Shown piece by piece: positions 20,801 to 28,528 of a stretch of 64,000 bases of DNA; within the stretch, counting starts at the first letter, position 1, and every line of letters starts with the position of its first letter. Source of the DNA: Bosea sp. 685 (GTDB lineage: Bacteria > Pseudomonadota > Alphaproteobacteria > Rhizobiales > Beijerinckiaceae); assembly GCF_031884435.1 (NCBI RefSeq), contig NZ_CP134779.1, positions 2,914,001 through 2,978,000 of the forward strand. Direction: 5' to 3'. Both the position numbers and the translations under genes were made by a program. Under the pieces are notes generated by a model that saw only the letters and a program-made list of their open reading frames with translations, was not told the DNA's origin and searched no databases.

Positions 20801-22632
20801 CCACCTTGCCGGATTCGCAGGCGCTGGGGACCAATTCCGTCGCCATCGGCCCCAATGCCGTGGCCACCAACACCGGCGACGTCGCCATCGGCCTCAATTC
20901 GGTGTCGGGCACCACGACGGCGGTGGCGGGCGCGACGATCGGCGGCACGGCCTACAGCTTCGCCGGCGCGACGCCGGCTGGCGCCTTCTCGGTCGGCTCG
21001 GCTGGCGCCGAGCGTCAGATCCAGAACGTCGCGGCCGGGCAGCTCTCATCCGCATCGACCGACGCGGTCAACGGTTCGCAGCTCTTCGCGACCAATCAGC
21101 AGGTCACGGTGAACACGACCGACATCGCCACGCTCGGCACGACGGTCAACAACATCGCCGGCAATGTCTCGACCGCCTACACCGACGCCAATGGCGACGG
21201 CATCCGCTATGTCCGCACCAATGACCGGACGCTTGCGATCACCGATTCCTTCGCCCAGGGGATTGCGGCGACCGCTGTCGGCTACCAGGCGACCGCCGTT
21301 GCCGATAATTCGCTGGCGCTCGGCCGCGACAGCCAGGCCACCATCCTGGGCGGCGTCGCGCTCGGCTCCGGCTCGATCTCCGATCGCGCGCTGGCGCCAA
21401 TCACCGGCACGCTGCCGGCTGGGTCGGCGATCATCCAGTACAATACCACCGACAAGACGCTGCTCGGAGCAGTCTCGGTCGGGACGGCGACCTCGTACCG
21501 GCAAATCACCAATGTCGCTGATGGCACGCAGTCCCAGGACGCCGTGACGATCCGCCAGCTCCAGGGCGCCATCGCCTCGGTCGCGACGACGCCGACCCTG
21601 TATTTCCACGCCAATTCGACCGGGCTCGACTCGCTTTCCGTCGGGGCGGAGTCGATCGCGGTCGGCCCCAGGACGGTGGTCAACGGCGATAACGGCATCG
21701 GCATCGGCAATGGCGCGATCGTCGAGCAGACCGCGCCTGGCGGAACGGCGATCGGCCAGAACGCGCATGTCGTGCTGGCCGACGGCGTCGCGCTCGGCAC
21801 GAATGCGACGGCGGGCGGCATTCAATCCATGGCGCTGGGTGCGGGCGCGACCAGCAATTTCGCCAACAGCGTCGCGCTCGGCGGGAACTCGGCGACGCAG
21901 GCAACGGTCGCGACGGCGAGCACCACGATCCGCGGCACGACCTACAATTTCGCGGGCGCTGCCCCGGTCGGCACCGTCAGCATCGGCGATGTCGGCGCGG
22001 AGCGGACGCTGACGAACCTCGCCGCCGGCCGCCTCTCGGCGACCAGCACCGACGCGATCAACGGCTCGCAGCTCTATGCGACCAACATGGCGCTGGAAAG
22101 CGTGCAGGGCGGCATCGGCGCGATCAACAACAGCGCCGTCTTCTATGATCTCAATATCGACGGCAGCAAGAAGAACAGCCTCACCCTGCAGGGCGGCGAC
22201 CCCAATGCGCCGGTCGTCATCTCCAATGTCGCCGAGGGCGTGAAAGGCACCGACGCCGTCAACGTCAACCAGCTCAACCGGGGCGTCGCCGAGGCCAAGG
22301 CCTATACCGACAGCCAGATGGGGGCGGTGGCCGATGCGGCCAGGAACTATACCGACCAGAAATTCGGGCAGCTCAACCAGCAGGTTCGCGCGGCCCGCCA
22401 GGAGGCCAGGCAAGCAGCGGCGGTCGGGCTGGCCGCGGCGTCGCTGCGCTTCGACGATCGGCCCGGCAAATTCAGCGCGGCGGCCGGCGGCGGCGTCTGG
22501 CGGGGCGAAGGCGCGCTCGCCTTCGGCGCCGGCTACACCAGCGAGAACGGCCGCGTCCGCGCCAACCTGACCGGCGCCACCACCGGCGGCGAATGGGGCG
22601 TCGGCGCCGGCGTCAGCGTCACGCTGAACTGA
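17866..22632 (+). CDS. Trimeric autotransporter adhesin (YadA/BadA type, type Vc)
   Basis: A 1588-residue surface adhesin. It has a long extended signal (about 90 residues, with RSLRRRLMAVLRMAHRVLG and a hydrophobic core ending SPAQAQA). The head region is made of YadA-like left-handed parallel repeats (VALG, AIGxxA and SVALG units every 14-16 residues). It is followed by repeated neck and stalk modules: AGRISGSSTDAINGSQLFAT is the TAA neck signature, then FHANS and NSVAIGP. The C-terminal anchor (about the last 80 residues) has a coiled coil (YTDQKFGQLNQQVRAARQEA) and four strands ending GVGAGVSVTLN. The product would trimerise and bind host, matrix or partner cells. Start by TGATG coupling; an internal ATG at 17989 is an alternative. 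Confidence 0.93.
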   Translation: MTASGLVTDCTDRRTQAGFRGGFTGNWVSGGGESRSLRRRLMAVLRMAHRVLGVSRKGLGLGSLGVGGALAVPLVALGGIGWVSPAQAQAVSCAASPYNAYNGTASCMGLSATASGTGATALGSLAAADVLGGLAVGYNAHSAAQNGIALGFQANAAAINSIYLGARTAAGTGALAAGAIGIGTDVTASQANALAIGTVATASGVQSVALGYSAAATSNAATAVGNGAQAQGQSSLALGTQAIAVGSSTVAVGQGAGVGSTTGNSSSVAMGVAAGALVSGAQNTAIGGGIPSVMRGAGSGVTGARNLALGTGDGTVTYDGTLQASAGSLVTGSDNVAIGTNAGIGVTSNATTSIGQNAKAAGTNAAAIGAGATASGLNSVYLGARTGVGTGALAQGAIAIGTDVTASQTDAMAMGRASRATALNSTAVGVQANASGNFAIALGNAAVSSGTGSVAAGSGAQSTGVSSVALGNNTVASVARATALGVSSSAGAQSALAIGDTANASAQNAIAAGTGAVANSADSVAMGTGATAGGGKAVAIGAGNVAYGNGAVAIGDPSYASGTGAFTGGANNIANADGTASATAANQANGAVAIGNGNTAIGQGSVAIGNTSRAGATGAVAFGDAAIATNARDVALGSGSVTAVAVGTSSAVVNGTTYNFAGTTPGSTVSVGAVGAERTITNVAAGRISGSSTDAINGSQLFATNQAVDSIGATVTNINTGGGIKYFHANSALPDSQALGTNSVAIGPNAVANNAGDIALGLGSITGAAVGTSSIAINGTTYNFTGTTPGSTVSVGAVGAERTITNVAAGRINGSSTDAVNGSQLFATNQAVDSIGATVTNINTGGGIKYFHANSTLPDSQALGTNSVAIGPNAVANNAGDIALGLGSVTDTAVGTASVVINGTTYNFAGTTPGSTVSVGAVGAERSITNVAAGRISGSSTDAVNGSQLFATNQAVDSLASSVTNINTGGGIKYFHANSTLPDSQALGTNSVAIGPNAVATNTGDVAIGLNSVSGTTTAVAGATIGGTAYSFAGATPAGAFSVGSAGAERQIQNVAAGQLSSASTDAVNGSQLFATNQQVTVNTTDIATLGTTVNNIAGNVSTAYTDANGDGIRYVRTNDRTLAITDSFAQGIAATAVGYQATAVADNSLALGRDSQATILGGVALGSGSISDRALAPITGTLPAGSAIIQYNTTDKTLLGAVSVGTATSYRQITNVADGTQSQDAVTIRQLQGAIASVATTPTLYFHANSTGLDSLSVGAESIAVGPRTVVNGDNGIGIGNGAIVEQTAPGGTAIGQNAHVVLADGVALGTNATAGGIQSMALGAGATSNFANSVALGGNSATQATVATASTTIRGTTYNFAGAAPVGTVSIGDVGAERTLTNLAAGRLSATSTDAINGSQLYATNMALESVQGGIGAINNSAVFYDLNIDGSKKNSLTLQGGDPNAPVVISNVAEGVKGTDAVNVNQLNRGVAEAKAYTDSQMGAVADAARNYTDQKFGQLNQQVRAARQEARQAAAVGLAAASLRFDDRPGKFSAAAGGGVWRGEGALAFGAGYTSENGRVRANLTGATTGGEWGVGAGVSVTLN
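19804..20919 (+). repeat. Three tandem 372-bp units inside the adhesin gene
   Basis: Units begin at 19804, 20176 and 20548, exactly 372 bases (124 codons) apart. Each encodes a GTTYNF strand, the TVSVGAVGAERxITNVAAGRI neck, NGSQLFATNQAVDS, NTGGGIKYFHANS and NSVAIGPNAVA. They are nearly identical in DNA; the last diverges after about 20870. A weaker, older relative of the same unit follows, and another near 21910. Such units expand and contract by recombination and set the length of the stalk. Confidence 0.92.
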
Positions 22633-22639
22633 GGGCGGC

Positions 22640-23230
22640 ATGGCTGGCAGGCGCGCCCTATCCGTTTCGGCCATGGGCATGGGCATGGGCTTGGCTTGCC
22701 TGCTGCTTTCCGGTCAGCACTCGGCCGGACAGGCAACGACCGGCTCCGACTACCGGATCAAACCCTCCGACGTGGCTTTGCCTGCCAATGCAAAGCTGGG
22801 CAGCTACCGCCGGATCACTCAGCCTTTCGAAAACTGGACCTTGATCTGCGACGAAAACCTGCAGACGCATCAAAAGGTCTGCAACGTGACCCAGACCATC
22901 GAGGATTCGGCCGGCCGCCTGGCGTTCAGCTGGTCGCTCGCCGCCACGAAGGACGGCAAGCCCTACATGATCCTGCGCACCACATCGGATGCGAAATACC
23001 CCGGACTGGTCGCGTTGCGGTTTCAGGGCCAGGCCAGCCCGGTCAAGGTTGAGCTGGACGGCTGCAACGCCGCGGTCTGCGTCGGAATGCTGCCGGTTGG
23101 GCCGGCGGTGCGCGAGCAGATCTCGAAGAGCGCGGCCCCGGAGGTCTCCTATGAGACGACCAGCGGAACGATGGTGACGCTTGCCGCCACTCTCAAAGGG
23201 CTCTCGAAAGCGGTCGAGGCGATCAAATGA
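22640..23230 (+). CDS. Invasion-associated locus B (IalB)-family exported protein
   Basis: A 196-residue protein with an N-terminal hydrophobic leader (SAMGMGMGLACLLLSG) and an IalB-like domain. Landmarks are FENWTLICDENL, the cysteine pair in CDENLQTHQKVC, YMILRTTSD and the later GCNAAVCVGMLP cysteine pair. Family members are periplasmic or surface proteins of alphaproteobacteria. The prototype promotes erythrocyte entry by Bartonella, but most homologues have no known role. The gene starts seven bases after the adhesin stop, so it is in the same operon and may assist adhesin assembly or stability. Confidence 0.85.
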   Translation: MAGRRALSVSAMGMGMGLACLLLSGQHSAGQATTGSDYRIKPSDVALPANAKLGSYRRITQPFENWTLICDENLQTHQKVCNVTQTIEDSAGRLAFSWSLAATKDGKPYMILRTTSDAKYPGLVALRFQGQASPVKVELDGCNAAVCVGMLPVGPAVREQISKSAAPEVSYETTSGTMVTLAATLKGLSKAVEAIK

Positions 23231-23243
23231 ACGGGCAACCCCG

Positions 23244-23921
23244 ATGAATCAGCAATCCATCCATGATCGGATCATGTCGCGGCAGCAGAGCCGTCCGGTC
23301 CGGCTCGACAGTGACGCGCCGATCAAACCCAGGCGCAGTTGGGCCAAGATCGCGATCTATTCGGTCATCGGCATCACAGCCTTGACCGGACTTGCCTATG
23401 GCGCGATGAACTTTGCCGCAATCCGCGGCCTGATCTCGCAGCCGGCGATCGCGGAAACGAACAAGACCGACCGGTCCCGCCCCGAAACACCCTTCCTGCA
23501 GCACGCCAGGCAGGCGGGCCTGAAGAGCTGCTCCACGGTTTTCCCGGTTCTCGGCGAGTTGCTGACGAATGGCGCCAAATACGACGTTCAGTCATCGTGG
23601 AACGTTGAGGCCGCCGACAGCCATGCCGTGCAGGCCCTGGTCGGCATGAGCTACACGACCCAGAACTATAGCGGGCCGGCCGCCGGCGTGGTTTTCGCCG
23701 CGCCGACGCAATCGACCTGCGAAGGCACGATGGTCCGGGTGGCGCCCTTCTCCGCCTCATGCGCCGAGATTCCGGCCATTCTCCCGCAAGGCAGCAGGCT
23801 CGCCAGCAATCTAGGGCAGATTGCCGTCTACGCCCTCGCCAATAATGGCGGAAACGCACTGCTTCTCCCGACGGGGAATGGCTGCGTCGTCGTCTCCGTG
23901 GCCGCGGCCGCACGACAGTAA
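23244..23921 (+). CDS. Membrane-anchored protein of unknown function in the adhesin operon
   Basis: A 225-residue protein not assigned to a family. It has a positively charged cytosolic tail (KPRRSWAK), one transmembrane span at about residues 35-57 (IAIYSVIGITALTGLAYGAMNF) and a periplasmic domain with four cysteines (SCSTVFPVLGELL, TCEGTMVRV, SASCAEIP, GCVVVSVAA), probably two disulphides. The ATG at 23244 lies 14 bases after the ialB-like stop. By position and topology it might be an inner-membrane or periplasmic assistant of the adhesin, comparable in idea, not in sequence, to SadB or TpgA. Confidence 0.7.
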   Translation: MNQQSIHDRIMSRQQSRPVRLDSDAPIKPRRSWAKIAIYSVIGITALTGLAYGAMNFAAIRGLISQPAIAETNKTDRSRPETPFLQHARQAGLKSCSTVFPVLGELLTNGAKYDVQSSWNVEAADSHAVQALVGMSYTTQNYSGPAAGVVFAAPTQSTCEGTMVRVAPFSASCAEIPAILPQGSRLASNLGQIAVYALANNGGNALLLPTGNGCVVVSVAAAARQ

Positions 23922-23931
23922 GGAGCTCATG

Positions 23932-24426
23932 ATGAAACTCCGTTCTGCCATTGCAGCGATCGGCGTGCTTTTCGCCTGTTGCGGGCAACTCGGCGCGGCC
24001 GATCTGGCGACGAGGCCGATCAAGGGGCCTGTCTCGCCCCCGGCCAAGGAGAGCGGCATCTGGGCAGCGATCGCCTATGCGAGCGCCAACGAGAAGCACG
24101 GCTTCTTCTGGGGCGCCGACAAGCGGCAGGAGGCGGCGGATCTGGCCCTCGAGCATTGCCGGCGGGCCGGAGGCGAGGACTGCGTCGTCGTCAGCGTCTT
24201 CCGCAATCATCGCCATTGGGACGATGATGACCGCACCGGGTTTCCCTATCATCACTGTGGCGCGCTCGCTGTGGCCAAGGACAGGGACGACCGCGTCACG
24301 AGCGACCGAGTCAGGCCTTGGAGCGCAAAGGCGGCGCCGACGCGCCAGCAGGCCGAGGATCTGGCCGTGCAGGCCTGCGAGCGGACAGGCGCGCAATGCG
24401 CGGTGCGCGAATGGGTCTGCACCTGA
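23932..24426 (+). CDS. DUF4189-domain exported protein
   Basis: A 164-residue protein with a signal peptide (LRSAIAAIGVLFACCGQLGAA) and a DUF4189 domain: IWAAIAYASANEKHGFFWG, then AADLALEHCRRAGGEDCVVV, and a second AxxLAVQACERTG helix with CAVREW. The repeated AxxxAxxxC pattern with paired cysteines is the family mark. AAGGAG lies at 23920-23925; the second of two consecutive ATGs has the better spacing. It is the last gene of the adhesin operon. Function of the domain is not established. Confidence 0.8.
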   Translation: MKLRSAIAAIGVLFACCGQLGAADLATRPIKGPVSPPAKESGIWAAIAYASANEKHGFFWGADKRQEAADLALEHCRRAGGEDCVVVSVFRNHRHWDDDDRTGFPYHHCGALAVAKDRDDRVTSDRVRPWSAKAAPTRQQAEDLAVQACERTGAQCAVREWVCT

Positions 24427-24474
24427 CGCGATGCTGGATGCAATGAGCTGGAGCGCGGCCGTCGATCGGCCCGG

Positions 24475-24580
24475 CTAGAGCAGTTTCCGACCCAATTGGA
24501 TCGTTCAACAGCTCCTGCTCCATGTTTTGACACGTTTTCTTCACGCGAACCGGCATCCGCTTCGCTCGAAAACGCTCTGG
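24475..24580 (+). repeat. Dispersed palindromic intergenic element, copy 1
   Basis: It starts CTAGAGCAGTTTCCGA, has a decayed hairpin, then a conserved half with TTTTCTTCACGCGAACCGG and TTCGCTCGAAAACGCTCT. The same layout occurs at 25436-25541, 41419-41485 and 58779-58882. Between the adhesin operon and pxpA; not coding. Confidence 0.85.
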
Positions 24581-24618
24581 GAAACCATTCGTCGTCCTGA
24601 GCGATGATAATCAGTCGA

Positions 24619-25386
24619 TCAAGCCAGGATCTCGGTCGCAGGGGTGACGGTGCCGCCGCCCGCCTCGATCGTTGCGCGGACGGTCCGAGCGAGCTGCGTC
24701 GAGCCCGGCGTGTCACTGTGCACCAGGATGGATCTCGCGCGTATCTTGAGGCGCTTGCCCTCGATCGTCGTCACCGTGCCGTCGTCGAGGAATTGCCGCA
24801 CCCGTAGGGCGACCTCGTCCGGCGAGGTGATCACCGAATTCGGGCGCTTGCGCGAGACCAGCTCGCCATGCTCGTCATAGGCCCTGTCCGCGAGAAACAG
24901 CGTCAGGACACGCAGGCCCGCACGCTGCGCCGCGCGCTCGACCTCCGTATCGGGCATCGAGAAGACGATGAGGTCGCGGTCGATGGCGGCGATGGCGCGA
25001 GCGAGCACATCCGCGACATCCTTGTCGGCGGTCGCCATGTTCCCGAGCGCGGCGTGATAGCTGACATGGGTCACCTTGTGACCCGCGGCCACGGCGATGC
25101 CCTGCAGTGCGCCGATCTGGTAGACGAGATGCTTCTCCAGCTCGGCGCTGTCCATCTGGATGATGCGGCGGCCGAAGCCCATCAGATCCGGCAGGCCCGG
25201 ATGGGCGCCGATGCCGACCTTGCGCGCCTTGGCCGACCGCACGGTGCGATCCATGATGACCGGGTCGCCGGCATGGAAGCCGCAGGCGACATTGGCGGAG
25301 GAAACGATCTCCATCAGCGCTTCGTCATCGCCGATCCTGTAGGGTCCAAAGCCCTCGCCCATGTCGGAATTGAGATCGATCTTCAT
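24619..25386 (-). CDS. pxpA: 5-oxoprolinase subunit A (LamB/YcsF family)
   Basis: A 255-residue cytosolic protein with the LamB/YcsF signature at its start (MKIDLNSDMGEGFGPYRIGD), then SSANVACGFHAGDP, VGIGAHPGLPDL and late HSDTPGS. With PxpB and PxpC it forms the bacterial ATP-dependent 5-oxoprolinase, which opens 5-oxo-L-proline to glutamate. It is the last gene of a seven-gene minus-strand unit that begins with an ABC importer. It is separated from pxpC by 151 bases occupied mostly by a palindromic repeat, so it may depend on read-through or have its own promoter. Length and motifs are normal for the family. Confidence 0.93.
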   Translation of the reverse strand: MKIDLNSDMGEGFGPYRIGDDEALMEIVSSANVACGFHAGDPVIMDRTVRSAKARKVGIGAHPGLPDLMGFGRRIIQMDSAELEKHLVYQIGALQGIAVAAGHKVTHVSYHAALGNMATADKDVADVLARAIAAIDRDLIVFSMPDTEVERAAQRAGLRVLTLFLADRAYDEHGELVSRKRPNSVITSPDEVALRVRQFLDDGTVTTIEGKRLKIRARSILVHSDTPGSTQLARTVRATIEAGGGTVTPATEILA

Positions 25387-25435
25387 CTTCGCGTTCCTCG
25401 TTCGTCCGGTCGCGCTATCATCGTTATTGCCGCTG

Positions 25436-25541
25436 CTAGAGCAGTTTCCGATCCAGACGGATCGGAAACTGCTCTAGATCTTTGTTTTGACGCGCTTTCT
25501 TCACGCGAACCGGTATCAACTTCGCTCGAAAACGCTGCTAG
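25436..25541 (+). repeat. Dispersed palindromic intergenic element, copy 2
   Basis: This copy has a perfect hairpin: CTAGAGCAGTTTCCGATCC (25436-25454), loop AGAC, and its exact complement to 25477. The conserved half follows, ending in GCTCGAAAACGCTGCTAG. It lies between pxpA and pxpC, and its last CTAG contains the TAG stop codon of pxpC. Confidence 0.9.
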
Positions 25542-26539
25542 CGCGGCCGTTGCCGGTAGAGTTCGACCATTCGGCGAACCTGCGCGAGATAGGCGTTCAC
25601 GGGCGCCATCGCGGCAACGGCATCGTCATAGCCGGTGTCGACGAAGCGGATGGAACTGCCGATCCGGGCCTGAGCCAGGCGCCAGAGATCGGCCTCGACG
25701 ACGCCGGCGATCTTCGGATAGCCGCCCGCCGTGTTCGCATCGCTGAGCTGGATGATGGGCTCTCCGGAAGGCGGCACCTGGACCACGCCGGCGACGATGC
25801 CGTAGGAGCGCATCTCGACGCGGGATGCGAGTTTCAGGGGCTCGCCGCCGAGCCGATAACCGGCTCGGTCGCTCTGATGAGTGATCTTCCAGGCCGTCCG
25901 CCAGAAGCGCTGGCGGGCCTCCTGCGGGAAGAGTTCGTATTCGCCCGCGCGCAGCACCCTGACCGGCAATGCGTCGTCGCTCGACTCGGTCTCGCCGGGA
26001 GCGCCCGGCGGCAGCGCTATTTCGGCGGGCTCGGCCCCGAATTCTTCAGGTGGCGGCCGCGTCGGCCCGCCGGCTTCGCCTGCGGTTGCGACGACATCGC
26101 CCTTCGCCAAGGCGCGCCCCAGGAAGCCGCCGAATTCGCTGCGCAGATGTGTGCTGCGGGAGCCGAGTATGATGGGCACGTCGACGCCGCCGGCAAGCGT
26201 CAGATAGCTGCGCGCGCCTCTCATGGGCGGATGCAGCTTCAGCACCTGCCCGGCCTTCGCTGGAGCGGTCCACCAGGGTGGCAGCAGGCGCCCGTCCAAT
26301 GTCGCGGTGCAGTCCGCCCCGGTCACGGCGAAGGCAGTGTCGGCCTGGAAGCGCAGCTCGAACGGGAAGGTCTGGATTTCGATGCCGGCCGCATCATCTG
26401 GGTTCCCGAGCAGGATATTGCCGACCGTCAGGGCGAGCGGGTCCATCACCCCGGAGGTGCCGACGCCGAGATGGCGGGAGCCGAAGCGCCCGAGATCCTG
26501 CACCGTGTTGAGCGCGAAGCTGGAGAGAACCTCGATCAC
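25538..26539 (-). CDS. pxpC: 5-oxoprolinase subunit C (biotin-dependent carboxyltransferase-like)
   Basis: A 333-residue protein of the KipA/PxpC family. It starts MIEVLSSFALNTVQDLGRFG and GTSGVMDPLAL, and has AGPQ-like AVTGADCTATLDG and the typical GARSYLTLAGGVDVPIILGSRST. Later comes LTPGD-like QARIGSSIRFV. This fold is shared with the carboxyltransferase domain of urea carboxylase. Here it pairs with PxpB, and the reading frames overlap by four bases, suggesting equimolar synthesis. The stop codon TAG lies in the end of a dispersed repeat. Confidence 0.92.
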   Translation of the reverse strand: MIEVLSSFALNTVQDLGRFGSRHLGVGTSGVMDPLALTVGNILLGNPDDAAGIEIQTFPFELRFQADTAFAVTGADCTATLDGRLLPPWWTAPAKAGQVLKLHPPMRGARSYLTLAGGVDVPIILGSRSTHLRSEFGGFLGRALAKGDVVATAGEAGGPTRPPPEEFGAEPAEIALPPGAPGETESSDDALPVRVLRAGEYELFPQEARQRFWRTAWKITHQSDRAGYRLGGEPLKLASRVEMRSYGIVAGVVQVPPSGEPIIQLSDANTAGGYPKIAGVVEADLWRLAQARIGSSIRFVDTGYDDAVAAMAPVNAYLAQVRRMVELYRQRPR

Positions 26540-27357
26540 GGCTCGACTCTCTCGATGGTGAAGCGAACGATGTCGCCAGGCGCCAGCAGGGCCGGAATGT
26601 CACGCGCCAGATCGAACATCGACACCGCGGTGAAGCCGATCGCGTTCCAGCCATTGGGCCCGGTCGAGACCGAGACCCCGGCCTGCATGCCGCCGATCGT
26701 CACCGTGCCCGCCAGCATGCGCAGGGACGGCACGGTCTTGCGCGGCATGAAGATCCGCGGATCGAGACCATGCAGATAGCCGAACCCCGGCGAACTGCCG
26801 AGGCAGCAGACGGTGTAAGTGCCGCTGCTGTGGATGCGTATGACCTCCTCCCGCAATAGGCCGGAATAGGCGCAGACGGCGGCGAGGTCCGAGCCGAGCT
26901 CGCCGCCATAGATGACCGGGATCTCGACCACGCGGCTGGACAGCTGCTTCGGCGGCAGGCGCCGCCAGGCCTCGGCGAGCGCGCGCCGGCAGGCCTGGAG
27001 ATCGCGCGGCGGCTCGACGAAGATCACCATCAGATTGGTGACGCCGGGAACCACCTCCGCCACGCCGGGCCATGCGGCGACCTCATCCGCCAGCGCCAGG
27101 ATGCGCCTCTGCTGCAGCAGGTCGAACGCGCCCGGCGCCTCGATGATGAGCGCGCGCGTTCCGATATTGCTGAGCTTGGGCAGCTCCTCGGTCGGCGCGG
27201 GAGGCGCCTCGTCGGCCTCAGCGGCGATCGTCAGGTCCAGCGACACGGAAACGGCATCTCCAGAACGAAACGGCCCAGGCGGCAGCGCTGCCCCGGCCGG
27301 GCTTGTCGGACAGCGTTTTTCTTTGCCCTTCTGAGTAGCGCGGCCGCCAAGACCCAT
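26536..27357 (-). CDS. pxpB: 5-oxoprolinase subunit B (KipI family)
   Basis: A 273-residue reading frame whose C-terminal 225 residues are a KipI/PxpB protein: LSNIGTRALIIEAPGAFDL, VPGVTNLMVIFVEP, VVEIPVIYGGELGSDLAAV and GFGYLHGLDPRIFMPRKTVP. The first 37 codons are Pro- and Gly-rich and unlike the family. A GTG at 27246 with GGAG upstream (giving VSLDLTIAAEA) is an equally good or better start. PxpB forms the cyclophilin-like partner of PxpC in the oxoprolinase. Four-base overlap with pxpC downstream. Confidence 0.9.
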   Translation of the reverse strand: MGLGGRATQKGKEKRCPTSPAGAALPPGPFRSGDAVSVSLDLTIAAEADEAPPAPTEELPKLSNIGTRALIIEAPGAFDLLQQRRILALADEVAAWPGVAEVVPGVTNLMVIFVEPPRDLQACRRALAEAWRRLPPKQLSSRVVEIPVIYGGELGSDLAAVCAYSGLLREEVIRIHSSGTYTVCCLGSSPGFGYLHGLDPRIFMPRKTVPSLRMLAGTVTIGGMQAGVSVSTGPNGWNAIGFTAVSMFDLARDIPALLAPGDIVRFTIERVEP

Positions 27358-27420
27358 TGCTTATGCGGGCATCGCGACGCGCTCTGGGGGCTGCCGACAT
27401 GGCGGAAGCGTGTCATGCGA

Positions 27421-28527
27421 TCAGCCATTGGGCAGGACATGGTTGCTCGATGCGTCCCAGCGGGCGATGACCTTGTCGCCGGGCGCGAAGGAACTGGCGC
27501 CTTCGCTGGTCCGGTTCTGCTGATAGGCGATGATCTCGGAGCCGCCCGGCAGTTTCAGGTAATAGTGATTGATGAAGCCGCGATAGACGACCTGATCGAT
27601 GGTCGCGACGACGCTGTTGGGCGTCTCCGCCCGGGGCGCTCCATTGCCCAGAGGCTCGACGATGATGGCCTCGGGACGCACGGAGACGGTCGCCTCACGA
27701 GCGTCCCCGGGCAGCCCGTCCACGAGCAGGCCGAAGCCCTCCGCGACGAAGACCAGCGCCCCTGCCCCGTCGCGCGTCTCGATCTTGCCGCTGAACAGGT
27801 TCGATGCGCCGAGGAAGGTCGCGACGAAGCGCGAAGCCGGCTTCTGATAGATCTCCGTGGCTCCGCCGACCTGCTCCAGGCGTCCATCGCGCATCACGAC
27901 GATGCGGTCCGCCATCGTCAGGGCCTCGTCCTGGTCGTGCGTCACCATGACCGTGGTGAGCCCGAGACGCCGTTGGAGTGCACGCAACTCCACCTGCATG
28001 CTCTCCCGCAGCCCCTTGTCGAGCGCGCCGAGCGGCTCGTCGAGCAGGAGCATGGCGGGCTCGATGACCAGGGCGCGTGCCAAGGCGACGCGCTGCTGCT
28101 GTCCACCCGAGAGCTGGGTCGGAAAGCGGTCGCCGAACTTGCCGAGCTGGACGAGGTCGAGCGCCCCGGTCACGCGCTTGCCGGCATCGGCCTTGCCGAC
28201 GCCGCGCATGTCGAGGCCGAAGGCGATGTTCTCGGCCACGGTCATATGCGGGAACAGCGCATAGTTCTGGAAGAGCATGCCGATATTGCGCTTGTGCACC
28301 GGCACGCGCGTCACGCGCTGCTCATTGATGAAGATCTCGCCAGAGCTGGGCTGGACCAGCCCGGCGATCATGCGCAGGCATGTCGTTTTGCCGCAGCCGC
28401 TGGGGCCGAGCAGCGCGACCATGCTGCCCGGCTCGATGGTGAGCGACACGTCCTCGACCGCAACCACCCGATGATAGTGCTTGTTGAGCTTTTCCAGTCG
28501 GACATTCGCGGATTTCATCTGGGCCAT
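27421..28527 (-). CDS. ABC importer ATPase, spermidine/putrescine (PotA) type
   Basis: A 368-residue ATP-binding subunit. Start taken at the ATG giving MAQMKSANVRLEKLNK; the frame runs upstream but inside the preceding gene. Walker A GPSGCGKTT at residues 41-49, signature LSGGQQQRVALARAL, Walker B MLLLDEPLGAL, and H-loop VMVTHDQDEAL are all present. The C-terminal 120 residues form a TOBE domain (VSVRPEAIIVEP). Only one base separates its ATG from the stop of the binding-protein gene. With two permeases and the PotD-like protein it forms one importer that precedes the oxoprolinase genes, so the cargo is probably 5-oxoproline or a related amino acid or lactam rather than polyamine. Confidence 0.9.
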   Translation of the reverse strand: MAQMKSANVRLEKLNKHYHRVVAVEDVSLTIEPGSMVALLGPSGCGKTTCLRMIAGLVQPSSGEIFINEQRVTRVPVHKRNIGMLFQNYALFPHMTVAENIAFGLDMRGVGKADAGKRVTGALDLVQLGKFGDRFPTQLSGGQQQRVALARALVIEPAMLLLDEPLGALDKGLRESMQVELRALQRRLGLTTVMVTHDQDEALTMADRIVVMRDGRLEQVGGATEIYQKPASRFVATFLGASNLFSGKIETRDGAGALVFVAEGFGLLVDGLPGDAREATVSVRPEAIIVEPLGNGAPRAETPNSVVATIDQVVYRGFINHYYLKLPGGSEIIAYQQNRTSEGASSFAPGDKVIARWDASSNHVLPNG

Positions 28528-28528
28528 G

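Noticed and set aside
19804..20919. Regularly spaced repeats considered as a CRISPR array
   Set aside because: The units are 372 bp, contiguous and encode adhesin neck modules; there are no short repeats with unique spacers.
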